A DNA stretch of 64,000 nt. Origin: Comamonadaceae bacterium PBBC1 (lineage in GTDB: Bacteria; Pseudomonadota; Gammaproteobacteria; Burkholderiales; Burkholderiaceae_C). The notes under the pieces are model-generated. The model made no database searches. It was given only the letters and a program-made list of their open reading frames with translations, and was not told the origin of the DNA. A program made the translations under genes and the position numbers. Below are positions 23,313 to 32,468 of the stretch, piece after piece; the stretch's first letter is position 1; each line of letters begins with the position of its first letter. The stretch covers positions 124,001-188,000 of the forward strand of contig NKIP01000004.1 of assembly GCA_002256145.1 (NCBI GenBank), in the 5' to 3' direction.

Positions 23313-24179
23313 TCACACGGCTTCAATGAATTCTGTCACCCATTCGAGTTGCTGCAGCACATTCAGCGCCGGGGCATGACCGCAGCCGGGCACCTCGATG
23401 TGCTTGAACAAACCGCGTCCGCCCGGACCCCGGCGGCGCATTTCGGCCACCGTTGTGGGCAGCACCAAATCCGACTCCACCCCGCGCAGCAAGAGCACCG
23501 GCAGTTTCAGGGCATCGTAGTGGTCCCAAATCAGGTAGTCATGGGGGTGCGCGGTGAACTGCGCCACCATCGCCGGGTCGTAGTGCGGGGTGACGCGCCC
23601 ATCGGGCAAGCGGCGGGTGGACGTTTCGGCCAGGCGTCGCCATTGGGCGTCGCTGAGCCACCCATAGGGCTTGTAGACCTGACGCAAAAACGCTTCGAGT
23701 TCGGACACCGTGGCGAAAGCCGGGGGCGTGCCCGCATAGGCCTTGATGCGGTCGATGGCCGTTTGCGCCAGCTCAGGGGCGTTGTCGTTGAGCGTGAGGC
23801 TCAGGATGCGGTGCTTCAAGCTGGGCTCAACCAGACCTGCTGCGCACAACGTGCCGATCGCGCCGCCCATCGACGTGCCCACCCAGTGCACGGCACGCAG
23901 CTGCAGGCCGTCCATGAGCTCGCGGGCGATGCGGGCGTAAAAGGCCAGGCAGTATTCGTTTTCCGGGTCAGCGCTCCACTGCGACAAACCTCGGCCCACC
24001 GTGTCCGGGCAAATCACGCGCCAGCCCCGAGCGCTCAGATGCGCGGCCAGCTCGTCCATGTCGCGCCCGGTGCGGGCCAGGCCGTGCCAGGCGATCACGG
24101 TGCCTTGTTCGGCCTTGCCCCAGTCGGTGTAGTGGATTTCCAGTCCGGCGCAAGTGATGTAGTTGGATGTGAAAGCCAT
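23313..24179 (-). CDS. Alpha/beta hydrolase (288 aa)
   Basis: An alpha/beta hydrolase with oxyanion segment WHGLARTGRD, nucleophile elbow VGTSMGGAIG (Ser), acid region ESDLVLP and catalytic His in GCGHAPAL. Acts on an ester, amide or similar small substrate. It starts 7 bp after the livM-like stop and has GAGGTCCCT before its ATG, so it is the last gene of the Liv transporter operon. It probably hydrolyses the imported compound or a product of it. Confidence 0.85.
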   Translation of the reverse strand: MAFTSNYITCAGLEIHYTDWGKAEQGTVIAWHGLARTGRDMDELAAHLSARGWRVICPDTVGRGLSQWSADPENEYCLAFYARIARELMDGLQLRAVHWVGTSMGGAIGTLCAAGLVEPSLKHRILSLTLNDNAPELAQTAIDRIKAYAGTPPAFATVSELEAFLRQVYKPYGWLSDAQWRRLAETSTRRLPDGRVTPHYDPAMVAQFTAHPHDYLIWDHYDALKLPVLLLRGVESDLVLPTTVAEMRRRGPGGRGLFKHIEVPGCGHAPALNVLQQLEWVTEFIEAV

Positions 24180-24186
24180 AGGGACC

Positions 24187-25290
24187 TCAGATCTTGGAGG
24201 AAGCAGGCTTGCCTGACACCAGCGCCCGCAGCGCGGCGCGGGTGCGCAAGCGCCCCACCACCCCAGTCGGGAAGTAATACACCGACAGCACAAACAGCAA
24301 ACCCAGCCAGAGCAGCCAGCGGTCGGGCGACAACAGCGCAGACAACAAAGGCACGGCAGCAGTGGCCTCGCTGGCCAATCGCAGCAAATCCTGCAAATAG
24401 CTTTGCGCCAACAAGAACAGCACCGAGCCAATGGCCGCGCCATAGATGGTGCCCATGCCGCCAATCACCACGATCAGCAACACGTCCATCATGATTTCAA
24501 AACTCAGCGAGGTGTCTGGCCCGTTGTAACGCAGCCAAAGGGCCAGCATGGCCCCGGCCACACAGGCATACAGCGCCGACAACACGCTCGACAGCGTGCG
24601 GTACACCACCACCCGGTAGCCAATGGCCTCGGCGCGGAACTCGTTTTCTCGGATGGCTTGCAGCACGCGGCCAAAGGGCGAATTGACGATGCGCAGGAGG
24701 GACAGCAGCATGCCGACCGCCAGCACAAACAGCAGGTAGTAGCAAAGCAGGCGGCCATCCAGCGACACGCCCAAAAACGGCTCTTCACTGAACTCGGTGC
24801 TGGGCAGCAGCAACTCGGGCAGCTTGAAGCTCAGACCATCTTCACCGCCCGTGAAGTCGGACAGTTGCGAAGCCAGCGTTTGAAACGCCGCCGCCACGGC
24901 CAGCGTGATCATGGCGAAAAAGATGGCCCGCACCCGCAACGAAAACAGGCCGATGGCCAGTGACAACACCAGCGTGAGCGCCAGAGATAAGGCAAAGCCA
25001 GCGGCCAAAGCCCCCCAGGTCGGCCCCCAGGTGTTGGACGAGATGGCGATGCCATAAGCCCCGATGCCAAAGAACATGGTGTGCGCAAAGCTCACGATGC
25101 CGGTGTAGCCCAAGAGCAGGTCAAAGCCTGCCACCAGCACCACAAAAATCAGCACCTTGGCCGCGACCGACAAGGCCTTGACGCCCGGGAACAGGAAAGG
25201 TGCAAAGGCCAAACCCAGCAAGGTGAGGACCAGCAAGACGGCCAGCAGGCGGCTGCGCGGCTGGTCATTGGAAATCAATCGGTTGAGCAT
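24187..25290 (-). CDS. livM: Branched-chain amino acid-type ABC transporter permease LivM (367 aa)
   Basis: A LivM-type permease: GYTGIVSFAHTMFFGIGAYG near residue 60, then AIRENEFRAEAIGY and GGMGTIYGAAIGSVLF, with about ten membrane segments. It forms a heterodimer with the LivH-type permease encoded just upstream (10 bp gap) and is driven by the LivG/LivF ATPases. ATG 25290 (MLNRLISND) is chosen; a longer frame would overlap livH. Substrates of this family include amino acids, urea, amides and aromatic acids. Confidence 0.88.
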   Translation of the reverse strand: MLNRLISNDQPRSRLLAVLLVLTLLGLAFAPFLFPGVKALSVAAKVLIFVVLVAGFDLLLGYTGIVSFAHTMFFGIGAYGIAISSNTWGPTWGALAAGFALSLALTLVLSLAIGLFSLRVRAIFFAMITLAVAAAFQTLASQLSDFTGGEDGLSFKLPELLLPSTEFSEEPFLGVSLDGRLLCYYLLFVLAVGMLLSLLRIVNSPFGRVLQAIRENEFRAEAIGYRVVVYRTLSSVLSALYACVAGAMLALWLRYNGPDTSLSFEIMMDVLLIVVIGGMGTIYGAAIGSVLFLLAQSYLQDLLRLASEATAAVPLLSALLSPDRWLLWLGLLFVLSVYYFPTGVVGRLRTRAALRALVSGKPASSKI

Positions 25291-25300
25291 GTCCGGACTT

Positions 25301-26299
25301 TCAACGGTTGGCCACGGGGTAAACACCCTGCGGACGCCACAACAACACACCCGCCATCAGCGCGATGTTGGAAAACAACGCCAGCTTAGGCGCCAGAAAG
25401 CCGGTGTAGTTGGCCATCAGACCCACCAGCAGAGCCCCAATCAAGGCCCCACCCGTGGAGCCTAGCCCACCAATGATGATGACGATGAAGATCAGCACGT
25501 TGACCTGCGCCCCCATTTGAGGCACCACGTTTTGTTGGTACAGGCCCCACATGACGCCACCCAGCCCGGCCAACGCACTGCCCACCACAAACACGCCCAC
25601 AAACAGGCGGCGGATGCGGTAGCCCAGCGACTCGACCATCTCGCGGTCTTGCACACCCGCGCGAATGAGCAGGCCGATCTTGGTGCGGCCCAGCACCCAC
25701 ATTTGCGCGGCGAAGACGGCCAGGCCCACGGCCACAGCCAACAGGCGGTATTTCTCGATGGCCGCATCGCCCCAGAGCACCGAGCCGCGCATGGCTTCGG
25801 GCAAGGGCAAAGCGATCTGCAGCGGGCCCCAGATGACCTTGATGAGTTCCTCGCCAATGATCATGCCGCCCATGGTGATCAAGATTTGCTTGAGGTGCTG
25901 GCCATACACAGGCCGCACGATGAAGCGCTCAAACGCCAGGCCCACGGCAGCGGCCACGGCCATGGCGATCAACATGGCAGGCAGCACCGCCGCCATGTTG
26001 CGCCACCACTCGCCCGAGCCGGTCCAGTCGCCCATGGCGCCCAGCACGCTGGTGGCCACAAAAGCGCCCAGCGCAATGAACAGGCCATGACCGAAATTCA
26101 GCACGTCCATGAGGCCAAACACCAGCGTCAGGCCAGAGGCCATGATGAAGATGATCATGCCCATGGCCAGGCCCGCCACGGTCAGCGTGAGCCAGGTCGA
26201 GCCCGAGCCGATCAGCGGAAATGCCAGCAAAGCCAGCACCGGCACCAGCAACAAGGGGCGCACATCCAGATCGCCGAAGAGTTTGTTCATGGTGCTCAT
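25301..26299 (-). CDS. livH: Branched-chain amino acid-type ABC transporter permease LivH (332 aa)
   Basis: A LivH-type permease with GLMDVLNFGHGLFIALGAF near residue 65, RAGVQDREMVESLGYRI around 215 and GGLGSTGGALIGALLVG near 275, with eight or more membrane segments. Its ATG overlaps the livF stop by four bases (ATGA), showing translational coupling. Pairs with LivM. Confidence 0.88.
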   Translation of the reverse strand: MSTMNKLFGDLDVRPLLLVPVLALLAFPLIGSGSTWLTLTVAGLAMGMIIFIMASGLTLVFGLMDVLNFGHGLFIALGAFVATSVLGAMGDWTGSGEWWRNMAAVLPAMLIAMAVAAAVGLAFERFIVRPVYGQHLKQILITMGGMIIGEELIKVIWGPLQIALPLPEAMRGSVLWGDAAIEKYRLLAVAVGLAVFAAQMWVLGRTKIGLLIRAGVQDREMVESLGYRIRRLFVGVFVVGSALAGLGGVMWGLYQQNVVPQMGAQVNVLIFIVIIIGGLGSTGGALIGALLVGLMANYTGFLAPKLALFSNIALMAGVLLWRPQGVYPVANR

Positions 26300-27021
26300 A
26301 AAGCCAGTCCCAACAAGGATTGCTGCAAAGCCGTGTCATCGGACAGCGCCTGCATGCGGCCCGCATGCACCACGCGGCCGTTGTCCATCACGGCCACGGT
26401 GTCTCCCAGCTGCTGAGCGAAGTGGATGTTTTGCTCGACCAGCAAAATCGTCACGCCGCTCTGTTTGAGCTGCTGAAACGCCTCGATCATGTTCTGGATG
26501 ATGGCCGGGGCCAGACCCTTGCTGGGCTCGTCGATGATCAGCAGATCGCGCGGCTCCACAATCGCCCGCGACACGGCCAGCATCTGCTTTTGCCCGCCAG
26601 ACAATTTGCCCGCCGGGTGGTTCCAGAACTTCTCCACTGCGGGGAAGAGTTTGAAAATCCACTGCAGCCGCGCCTCGTCCATCTGCGATGCATTCTGTGC
26701 GCTGCGGGCGGCCAGCAGCATGTTTTCCTTGACGGTCAGGTCCGAGAAGATGCCCATGTTTTCCGGCACATAGGCGATGTTTTTTTGGGCAATGGCGGGC
26801 GTGTTGAGTGCCGTGATGTCTTCACCGCCAAAGGTGATTCGCCCTTGCGAGGCTTGCCACAGGCCCATGATGGTGCGCAGCGTGGTGGTTTTGCCCGCGC
26901 CGTTGCGGCCCAGCAGCATGGTCAGTTCGCCACGCGGCACCACCAAGTCCACCCCGTGCAGGATGTGGTAAGCCCCGATGTGCGTGTGCACGCCTTCGAG
27001 GGTCAACAGGTTGGTGCTCAT
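26296..27021 (-). CDS. livF: Branched-chain amino acid-type ABC transporter ATPase LivF (241 aa)
   Basis: Walker A GRNGAGKTT (38-46), VPENMGIFSDLTVKENM, signature LSGGQKQMLAVSRAI, Walker B LLIIDEPSKGLAP and switch VEQNIHF are those of LivF. Start overlaps the livG stop (ATGA). Supplies ATP hydrolysis with LivG. Confidence 0.9.
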   Translation of the reverse strand: MSTNLLTLEGVHTHIGAYHILHGVDLVVPRGELTMLLGRNGAGKTTTLRTIMGLWQASQGRITFGGEDITALNTPAIAQKNIAYVPENMGIFSDLTVKENMLLAARSAQNASQMDEARLQWIFKLFPAVEKFWNHPAGKLSGGQKQMLAVSRAIVEPRDLLIIDEPSKGLAPAIIQNMIEAFQQLKQSGVTILLVEQNIHFAQQLGDTVAVMDNGRVVHAGRMQALSDDTALQQSLLGLAL

Positions 27022-27782
27022 GCTGCCTCCTTGGCTTTGCCCAGGTAAGCCTCTTGCACGATGGGCGACGCGATCACCTCGTTCGGCTCGCCATCGGCCA
27101 CCAGCTGGCCGTTGTGCAGCACGATGATGCGGTCAGCCAGCTCGCGCACCACGTCCATCTTGTGCTCCACCAACAAGATGGTTTTGGTTTTGTCTTTTTT
27201 GAGCTGACGGATCAAATCCAGGATCACTGGCGCTTCGTCGTGGCTCATGCCCGCGGTGGGTTCGTCAAACATGTACACCGAAGGCTCGAGCGCCATCAAA
27301 AGCGCCACTTCGAGCTTGCGCTGGTCACCATGCGGCAAGCTGGCCACAGGGGCTTCTTGCTGTGCGGTCATCGACACGGATTGCAAAATCTCCAAAGCGC
27401 GGTTCGTCAAAGCCGCGTGGTCGCTCCAGATGCTCCACAGGTTCAGGCCCCGGCGGTGTGCGCCCTCTTTGGTGGCCTGCACGGCCAGGCGCACGTTTTC
27501 CAGCACCGACAAATTGGGGAACAAATTGGTCAACTGAAACGCCCGGCCCAGGCCTGCGCGAGTGCGTGCAGATGCGGGCAAACCCGTCAACTCCCGCCCG
27601 TTCAGGTGCACCTTACCATCGGTCGCAGGCAACTGCCCCGAGATCAGATTGAAATACGTCGTTTTGCCCGCCCCGTTGGGGCCGACGATGGCCGTGAGCG
27701 TGCCGGGTTCAAAGCGGCACGAGACCGCATTGACCGCCACATGACCGCCAAACCGCACGGTCAGGTTTTGGGTTTCAAGCAT
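27018..27782 (-). CDS. livG: Branched-chain amino acid-type ABC transporter ATPase LivG (254 aa)
   Basis: Walker A GPNGAGKTTYFNLISG (34-49), then TRAGLGRAFQLTNLFPNLSVLENV with the LivG-type insertion, a degenerate signature LPHGDQRKLEVALLM, Walker B VYMFDEPTAGMS and switch VEHKMDVV. It starts 157 bp after the solute-binding protein gene, with a REP element between. Confidence 0.9.
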   Translation of the reverse strand: MLETQNLTVRFGGHVAVNAVSCRFEPGTLTAIVGPNGAGKTTYFNLISGQLPATDGKVHLNGRELTGLPASARTRAGLGRAFQLTNLFPNLSVLENVRLAVQATKEGAHRRGLNLWSIWSDHAALTNRALEILQSVSMTAQQEAPVASLPHGDQRKLEVALLMALEPSVYMFDEPTAGMSHDEAPVILDLIRQLKKDKTKTILLVEHKMDVVRELADRIIVLHNGQLVADGEPNEVIASPIVQEAYLGKAKEAA

Positions 27783-27820
27783 TCAACATTCACCAGGAAA
27801 TGACCTCAAAGGCCCAAGAA

Positions 27821-27896
27821 TTTGTAGGAGCTTGCCTTGCAAGCGATCGCCGGTGGATCACAAGCATTCATCGCCAGCAGGGCTGGCTCCTACAAA
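27821..27896. repeat. REP/BIME-type extragenic palindrome between livK and livG
   Basis: TTTGTAGGAGC (27821-27831) and its complement GCTCCTACAAA (27886-27896) frame an inner imperfect palindrome (TTGCAAGCGATCGCC, later CATCGCCAGCAGGGC). The GTAGGAGC...CGATCGCC form is like REP sequences of proteobacteria. Between two genes of an operon it can lower expression of the downstream part or protect the livK message. Confidence 0.7.
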
Positions 27897-27939
27897 GACA
27901 CAATACCAAACCATCTGCAGGGGATTGCCCTGCAGGCGA

Positions 27940-29127
27940 TCAACGTTTGTTGCGGATCGGCACGTTCATTTCTTCGGGCTTGATCTCGCGGATCAGCTCG
28001 GGCACGCCCCAGGCGAATGCCGGGTCGATCTTGATCTTGAAGTGGTACATGCTTTGCATGGCCTGGTGGTCTTCCTTGCGGAAAGTCATCTTGCCTTTGG
28101 GCGTGTCAAAGCTCATGCCTTCCATGGTGCTGATGAGCTTGTTGGTGTTGGTGTCACCGTTGGTCTTTTTGAGGGCTGTGACCAAGGCCATGGCCGACGA
28201 GAAGCCGCCAGCGGTGAAGAAGTCGGGTGGCGACTTGAACTGCTGGTAGTGCGAGGCCACCATGGCGTCGTTGACTGGGTTCTTGGGCATGCCGAAGTAA
28301 TAGTAGGCTGCGCCTTCCATGCCGGGGAACTGCTTGTAGGCCACCATGGCGGGCAGGATGTTGCCCCCCGTGGCGATCTCGATGCCGTAGCGCTTCAAGT
28401 CCATGTCGGCGATCTTGAAGGGGTTGCCACCGGCCCAGATGATGAAAATGATCTTGCGGCCGGGCTGACCCTTGAGCTTGTCGATCATGCGCTGGGCACC
28501 GGCGGTGAAGTCGGTGGTGGCGGGCGGCAGGTACTCTTCGTGCACCAGCTTGGATTTTTTCAGCGCTTCCTTGAAAGCCTTGACGCCGTCACGGCCAAAA
28601 GCCGAGTCTTGCGCCATGGTGACCACGCTCACACCGTCCTTGTCCACCGCCACGGCGTTGGCAATCGCGTCCTGGCTGCTGTTGCGGCCGGTGCGGAAGA
28701 TGTATTTGTTCCACTTGTCACCCGTGATGGAGTCGGCCACAGCCGGCTCGACCAGCAAAATCTTTTTGTACTCTTCGGCCACGGGCAGCATGGCCAGGGC
28801 CACTGGCGAAGCGGTCGGGCCCACAGCCAGGTCCACTTTGTCGTCGCCATAAGCGGCGGCCAACAGGTTCTTGCCCAGGTCAGGTTTGCCCTGGTCGTCT
28901 TTCTCGATTACCACAATCTTGCGGCCGCCCACTTCCATGGTGCCGCCAGTGGCGTAGCTCAAACCCATCATCAAACCGGTTTGGGTCTGCTTGCCATAGG
29001 CCTCCAAGGGGCCGGTCTTGCTGTAGATGTGGGCGATCTTGATGTCTTTGCCCTGGGCCATGGCGGCGGGGATCAAAGCACTTGAAACGGCCAATGCGGC
29101 CAAAGAAACAAGGTGTCTACGGAACAT
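27940..29127 (-). CDS. livK: Branched-chain amino acid-type ABC transporter substrate-binding protein (395 aa)
   Basis: A signal peptide (MFRRHLVSLAALAVSSALIPAAMAQG) precedes a type I periplasmic binding fold: IKIAHIYSKTGPLEAYGKQTQ, VDLAVGPTASPVALAMLPVAEE and VSVVTMAQDSAFGRDG are LivK-type. AGGAGA before the ATG at 29127 gives a strong ribosome binding site. First gene of the Liv operon and placed behind a strong match to a sigma-54 promoter. The ligand is unknown; this subgroup often binds amides or aromatic and short-chain compounds. Confidence 0.88.
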   Translation of the reverse strand: MFRRHLVSLAALAVSSALIPAAMAQGKDIKIAHIYSKTGPLEAYGKQTQTGLMMGLSYATGGTMEVGGRKIVVIEKDDQGKPDLGKNLLAAAYGDDKVDLAVGPTASPVALAMLPVAEEYKKILLVEPAVADSITGDKWNKYIFRTGRNSSQDAIANAVAVDKDGVSVVTMAQDSAFGRDGVKAFKEALKKSKLVHEEYLPPATTDFTAGAQRMIDKLKGQPGRKIIFIIWAGGNPFKIADMDLKRYGIEIATGGNILPAMVAYKQFPGMEGAAYYYFGMPKNPVNDAMVASHYQQFKSPPDFFTAGGFSSAMALVTALKKTNGDTNTNKLISTMEGMSFDTPKGKMTFRKEDHQAMQSMYHFKIKIDPAFAWGVPELIREIKPEEMNVPIRNKR

Positions 29128-29176
29128 GAGGGTCTCCTGTGGGAATGGTCCGCTGAGGTGCGGTGCCCAGTCATTG

Positions 29177-29193
29177 TGCACAAGCCGTGCCAA
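29177..29193 (-). promoter_or_regulatory. Sigma-54 (-24/-12) promoter of the Liv operon
   Basis: On the minus strand the sequence is TTGGCACGGCTTGTGCA. It matches the sigma-54 consensus YTGGCACGrNNNTTGCW at 16 of 17 places, including the invariant GG and GC ten bases apart. The transcription start should be near 29166, giving a leader of about 40 bases. The neighbouring gene encodes a sigma-54 activator, which strengthens the call. Confidence 0.8.
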
Positions 29194-29278
29194 CTCGGAT
29201 GCCGCAAACGCGTCACGTAAACCCTTGTCAGATCAACACTTTTTAAATGACGCTGAAAGACCAAGCACAATGTGTCTG

Positions 29279-29321
29279 AAATACATACATTTCATGTGCA
29301 TTTTAAAAATACATACGTATT
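29279..29321. promoter_or_regulatory. AATACATAC repeats, probable upstream activator sites
   Basis: AATACATAC occurs at 29280-29288 and 29308-29316, 28 bp apart. They are 87 to 139 bp upstream of the sigma-54 promoter of livK, the usual range for enhancer-type sites of sigma-54 activators. A third copy in inverted orientation lies at 30886-30894 before the activator gene. The second copy reads on to GTATT, giving an inverted AATAC...GTATT repeat. Confidence 0.55.
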
Positions 29322-29324
29322 AAT

Positions 29325-30851
29325 TTAAGACACCTTGGGCAAGCATTGGTAAAGTTTGGCGCGGGAAATACCGAGCAATTTGGCCGCTGCTTGTTTGTTG
29401 CCCTGGCTGAACGCCAAAGCATGCTGCACGGCATGCAACTCCAGCGCACGAACAAGGTCACCCAAAGGCGCGGGGGCTTGCTTTGGGTCTTGGGGGACGC
29501 CGTGGGCTTCGGGCACTTGACCGGCCAAAGGAGCCGGCGCAATGTGACTCAGCCCAGATTCGCGCAGCACAGCCCCCACCGCCTGCGCATCGACCATGCC
29601 CGCCTCGCATCGCAGCAAAAGTTGCTCAATCACATTGCGCAGCTCGCGCACATTGCCACGCCAATGCTGGGCCGACAACAAGGCCAGCGCCTGTGCTTGA
29701 AATTCTGGCTGCGGCAAGGCACTGCGCAAGGCCAGTTCTTCTGACAAAAACTCCACCAAGGCCGGAATATCGGATGCCCGGTCTCGCAAAGCGGGCACGC
29801 GGAGCGGCAACACATTGAGGCGGTAATACAAATCCTCGCGAAACAAACCTTCGCGCACCAACTTCACCAGATCGCGAGAGGTGGCGGCGATGATCCGAGC
29901 ATCAAAAGGCACCAGACGGTTGGAACCCAAGGGTTCGATTTCGCTTTCTTGCAAAGCCCGCAACAACTTGGCCTGCAGCCCCAAGGGCATGTCGCCAATT
30001 TCATCCAGAAACAAAGTCCCGCCATCGGCCAACTTGAATTTGCCCTCACGCCCTTTTTTATCAGCCCCGGTGTAAGCCCCGGGCGCGACCCCAAAAAATT
30101 CGGCCTCCAGCAAGGTTTCAGGAACAGCGGCAATGTTCACGCTGACCAAAGGCCCCCGGGCACGCGGCGAACTGGCATGAATGGCATGGGCCAACAACTC
30201 TTTGCCGGTACCGGTTTCGCCCAACAACAAAACGGGACTGCTCGACTGCGCCGCACGCCGAGCCTGGCGCTTCAAATCGGCCACCACCGCACTGGAACCA
30301 ATGAAACTGGCAAAACTGTGCCGCGCTTGACGCAATCCACCCCCCACCTTGCGCTGCGCGGCCAAGGCGGTGCGGGCTTCGTCCAATTCACGTTGCATCA
30401 AGGCAAACTTGGCCATCAAGGGCTGCAAATTGGTTTCAGGTTGATCAAACAAGACCACCCCCAATGCGCCAATGACCGCGCCGGCCTCGTCACGCAAAGG
30501 AAAGCGGCTGACCAAAAAAGTGCCTGCCCTGTTGCTCAACAGGTCAATCAAAATGGGTTTGCCCGTCTCCATCACCTGGTTCATCAAGGTGTTTTGCACC
30601 ACCTCGACCACCGGTTTGCCCACAAAATCAGCCTCCCGTTCAAAACCCAAGGCGGGCAAGTACCGACGGTAGTGGTCATTGATCCAAACCACACGGCCCG
30701 AGCGGTCCACCAACAACATGCCCTCGCTGGCATTGGCAAAAACATCAAACAAAGAACGGGCAGCCAGGCCCAAAATGCTCTGGGCGTCGGTGGGCAAAGC
30801 CGCCGTCAAGCCCAAAGGGTCCATGTGCGAAGTCACGTCAGAGTCCACCAT
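29325..30851 (-). CDS. Sigma-54-dependent transcriptional activator, PAS-AAA+-Fis type (508 aa)
   Basis: The N-terminal half has a PAS domain (about residues 35-150, LFDVFANASEGMLLVDRSGRVVWIND). The AAA+ domain starts around 190 with Walker A GETGTGKE, the GAFTGA loop as PGAYTGA, and Walker B LFLDEIGDMP. The C-terminus has a Fis-type helix-turn-helix (GNKQAAAKLLGISRAKLYQCL). The protein opens sigma-54 promoters after sensing a ligand through the PAS domain. The start at 30851 has GAGGGG upstream. Encoded next to the Liv operon with its sigma-54 promoter, it is the likely activator of that operon. Confidence 0.9.
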   Translation of the reverse strand: MVDSDVTSHMDPLGLTAALPTDAQSILGLAARSLFDVFANASEGMLLVDRSGRVVWINDHYRRYLPALGFEREADFVGKPVVEVVQNTLMNQVMETGKPILIDLLSNRAGTFLVSRFPLRDEAGAVIGALGVVLFDQPETNLQPLMAKFALMQRELDEARTALAAQRKVGGGLRQARHSFASFIGSSAVVADLKRQARRAAQSSSPVLLLGETGTGKELLAHAIHASSPRARGPLVSVNIAAVPETLLEAEFFGVAPGAYTGADKKGREGKFKLADGGTLFLDEIGDMPLGLQAKLLRALQESEIEPLGSNRLVPFDARIIAATSRDLVKLVREGLFREDLYYRLNVLPLRVPALRDRASDIPALVEFLSEELALRSALPQPEFQAQALALLSAQHWRGNVRELRNVIEQLLLRCEAGMVDAQAVGAVLRESGLSHIAPAPLAGQVPEAHGVPQDPKQAPAPLGDLVRALELHAVQHALAFSQGNKQAAAKLLGISRAKLYQCLPKVS

Positions 30852-30885
30852 GGTCAGGCCCCTCAAAATAAACAGTACTTTTTGA

Positions 30886-30894
30886 GTATGTATT
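30886..30894 (-). promoter_or_regulatory. Third AATACATAC site, upstream of the activator gene
   Basis: The complement of AATACATAC (GTATGTATT on the plus strand) lies 35-43 bp upstream of the activator start. This place would suit autoregulation. It is found only here and in the livK upstream region as far as I can see. Confidence 0.4.
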
Positions 30895-30981
30895 CATCAG
30901 AAATATTGGCAAGTCCAGATAAAATTTAGTAAAGCAAACAGAGTCGGCAGTCTCGAAAAAGACATCATCCTCAGGCAATCC

Positions 30982-31665
30982 ATGAATTTTGACGATTTCA
31001 AAGGCCATATTTACCTGATTGATGACGATCCATCCATCCGCAGAAGCTTGGCTTACAGCCTCAGCTCGGTGCGTTACTCCATCCAGACCTTTGACAGCCC
31101 AACGGCTTTTTTGCGGGACGCTTTGCCCATCACGCCGGCCGTCATTTTGCTGGACATCCGCATGCCCGGCATGAACGGACTCTCCTTGCAAAACGAGATG
31201 ATTGCCAGGGGCAGAAAAACCCCCATCATTTTCATCTCGGGCGAGAGCCAGCCCACCGAAATCATCGAAGCCATGAAAAAAGGCGCAGTCGATTTTTTGA
31301 TCAAGCCTTTTGGCCTTGAACCCCTGCTGGAGGCCATCGACTTGGCCCTGCAAAAAGACAAACACCAGCAAAGTCAAAAAATCCTCACCTTGAACGTGCG
31401 CGATCGCTTCATGCGCTTGACCGACAAAGAGCGCGAAGTCTGCCGTTGGATGGTCAAGGGCTACGGCAACAAGGAAATTGCCAACATGAACGGGTCGGCT
31501 CCAGCCACTGTCAAGCTCCACCGCAGCCGTGTCCTTGAAAAAATGGGCTGTGCATCACTGCCTGAATTGATGGCATTGGCCTTGGATGCAGAACGCAAAA
31601 TCATCGACATCTTCACCGAATCCGAGCCCGCACCGACCTTGGAGCCTCAACGCGGCTTGGAATGA
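30982..31665 (+). CDS. FixJ-family response regulator (227 aa)
   Basis: A receiver domain (residues 9-125) has acidic pocket DDDPS, phospho-acceptor Asp in ILLDIRMPGMNG, Ser/Thr in FISGES and Lys in DFLIKPFG. A LuxR/FixJ helix-turn-helix follows (MRLTDKEREVCRWMVKGYGNKEIA, then SAPATVKLHRSRVLEKMG). No histidine kinase gene is next to it. It is divergent from the sigma-54 activator gene with about 130 bp between the starts and overlaps the convergent solute-binding gene by 19 bp. Confidence 0.88.
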   Translation: MNFDDFKGHIYLIDDDPSIRRSLAYSLSSVRYSIQTFDSPTAFLRDALPITPAVILLDIRMPGMNGLSLQNEMIARGRKTPIIFISGESQPTEIIEAMKKGAVDFLIKPFGLEPLLEAIDLALQKDKHQQSQKILTLNVRDRFMRLTDKEREVCRWMVKGYGNKEIANMNGSAPATVKLHRSRVLEKMGCASLPELMALALDAERKIIDIFTESEPAPTLEPQRGLE

Positions 31666-32468
31666 CTGACGTTGGGGCGGCTCACATCGTAGCCAAACCA
31701 GCGGTTTGAAATGTCCTTGAACGAACCATCAGACAACATGGTTTGAATCGCCGCCGTCATGCGTGCGGCCATGTCTTTGTTGCCCTTTCGCACCGCCAAA
31801 CCCGAGGCCATGGGGGGTGCAAAGGGTGCCGTGATCTTGATGGGTAAGCCATCGCGTTCGATGTAGTAATCGGCAATCAGACTTTCTTCGAGCACGGCAT
31901 CGAGCTTTTTTTCGGCCAGTTGTTTCAAGGCCTGATCGATCACAGGAAATGGCAAGACACTTTTACCCAAAGCCCCCTTGGCCTGCTCTTCAACGCCGGT
32001 GCTGGCCAAGACCCCCAGTTTTTTGCCCACCAAATCGTCCAGGCTCAAAAAATCCCGATTGTCATCTTCGTGCTGAATGCACACCAACTGGTTGGCGGCA
32101 TAAGGCTTGGCAAAGTCAAACAAACGGCGATTTTCTGGCGTGGGCAGGAGTTGATTGCCAATCACGGAAATTTCATCGGCCTGTAATTTTTTTTGCAAAT
32201 TGGCCATGCCATCGGGGTGAATTTGAAGTTGCAGCTTCATGATGGCCGCCAAGCGCTTCATCACATCCACATCAAAACCCTGCAAAGACCCCTCGGTGAA
32301 ACTGAAGGGCTTGTAATGGGCCAACACCCCCACCCGAAGCACCCCATCACCGGGGTTTTGAGCCTGGGCAGCGGATACCCAAGCCGTGCCGAGCGATGCC
32401 AGCGCCCAGCGCAAAAAATCATGCCGATTCAATTTCAAGCCTGCGCCGCACAATGACCGATCAGTCAT
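31647..32468 (-). CDS. Family 3 amino-acid-type periplasmic solute-binding protein (273 aa)
   Basis: After an N-terminal Tat-like or Sec signal (LKLNRHDFLRWALASLGTAWVSAAQAQ; one Arg only in the motif) comes a class II binding-protein fold of family 3: VLRVGVLAHYKPFSFTEGSLQGFDVDVMKRLAAIM, DLVGKKLGVLASTGVE and LAVRKGNKDM. It should bind a polar amino acid or related solute. No permease or ATPase gene adjoins it, so it may serve a distant transporter or a sensor. It overlaps the upstream lipoprotein gene by eight bases. Confidence 0.83.
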   Translation of the reverse strand: MTDRSLCGAGLKLNRHDFLRWALASLGTAWVSAAQAQNPGDGVLRVGVLAHYKPFSFTEGSLQGFDVDVMKRLAAIMKLQLQIHPDGMANLQKKLQADEISVIGNQLLPTPENRRLFDFAKPYAANQLVCIQHEDDNRDFLSLDDLVGKKLGVLASTGVEEQAKGALGKSVLPFPVIDQALKQLAEKKLDAVLEESLIADYYIERDGLPIKITAPFAPPMASGLAVRKGNKDMAARMTAAIQTMLSDGSFKDISNRWFGYDVSRPNVSHSKPR

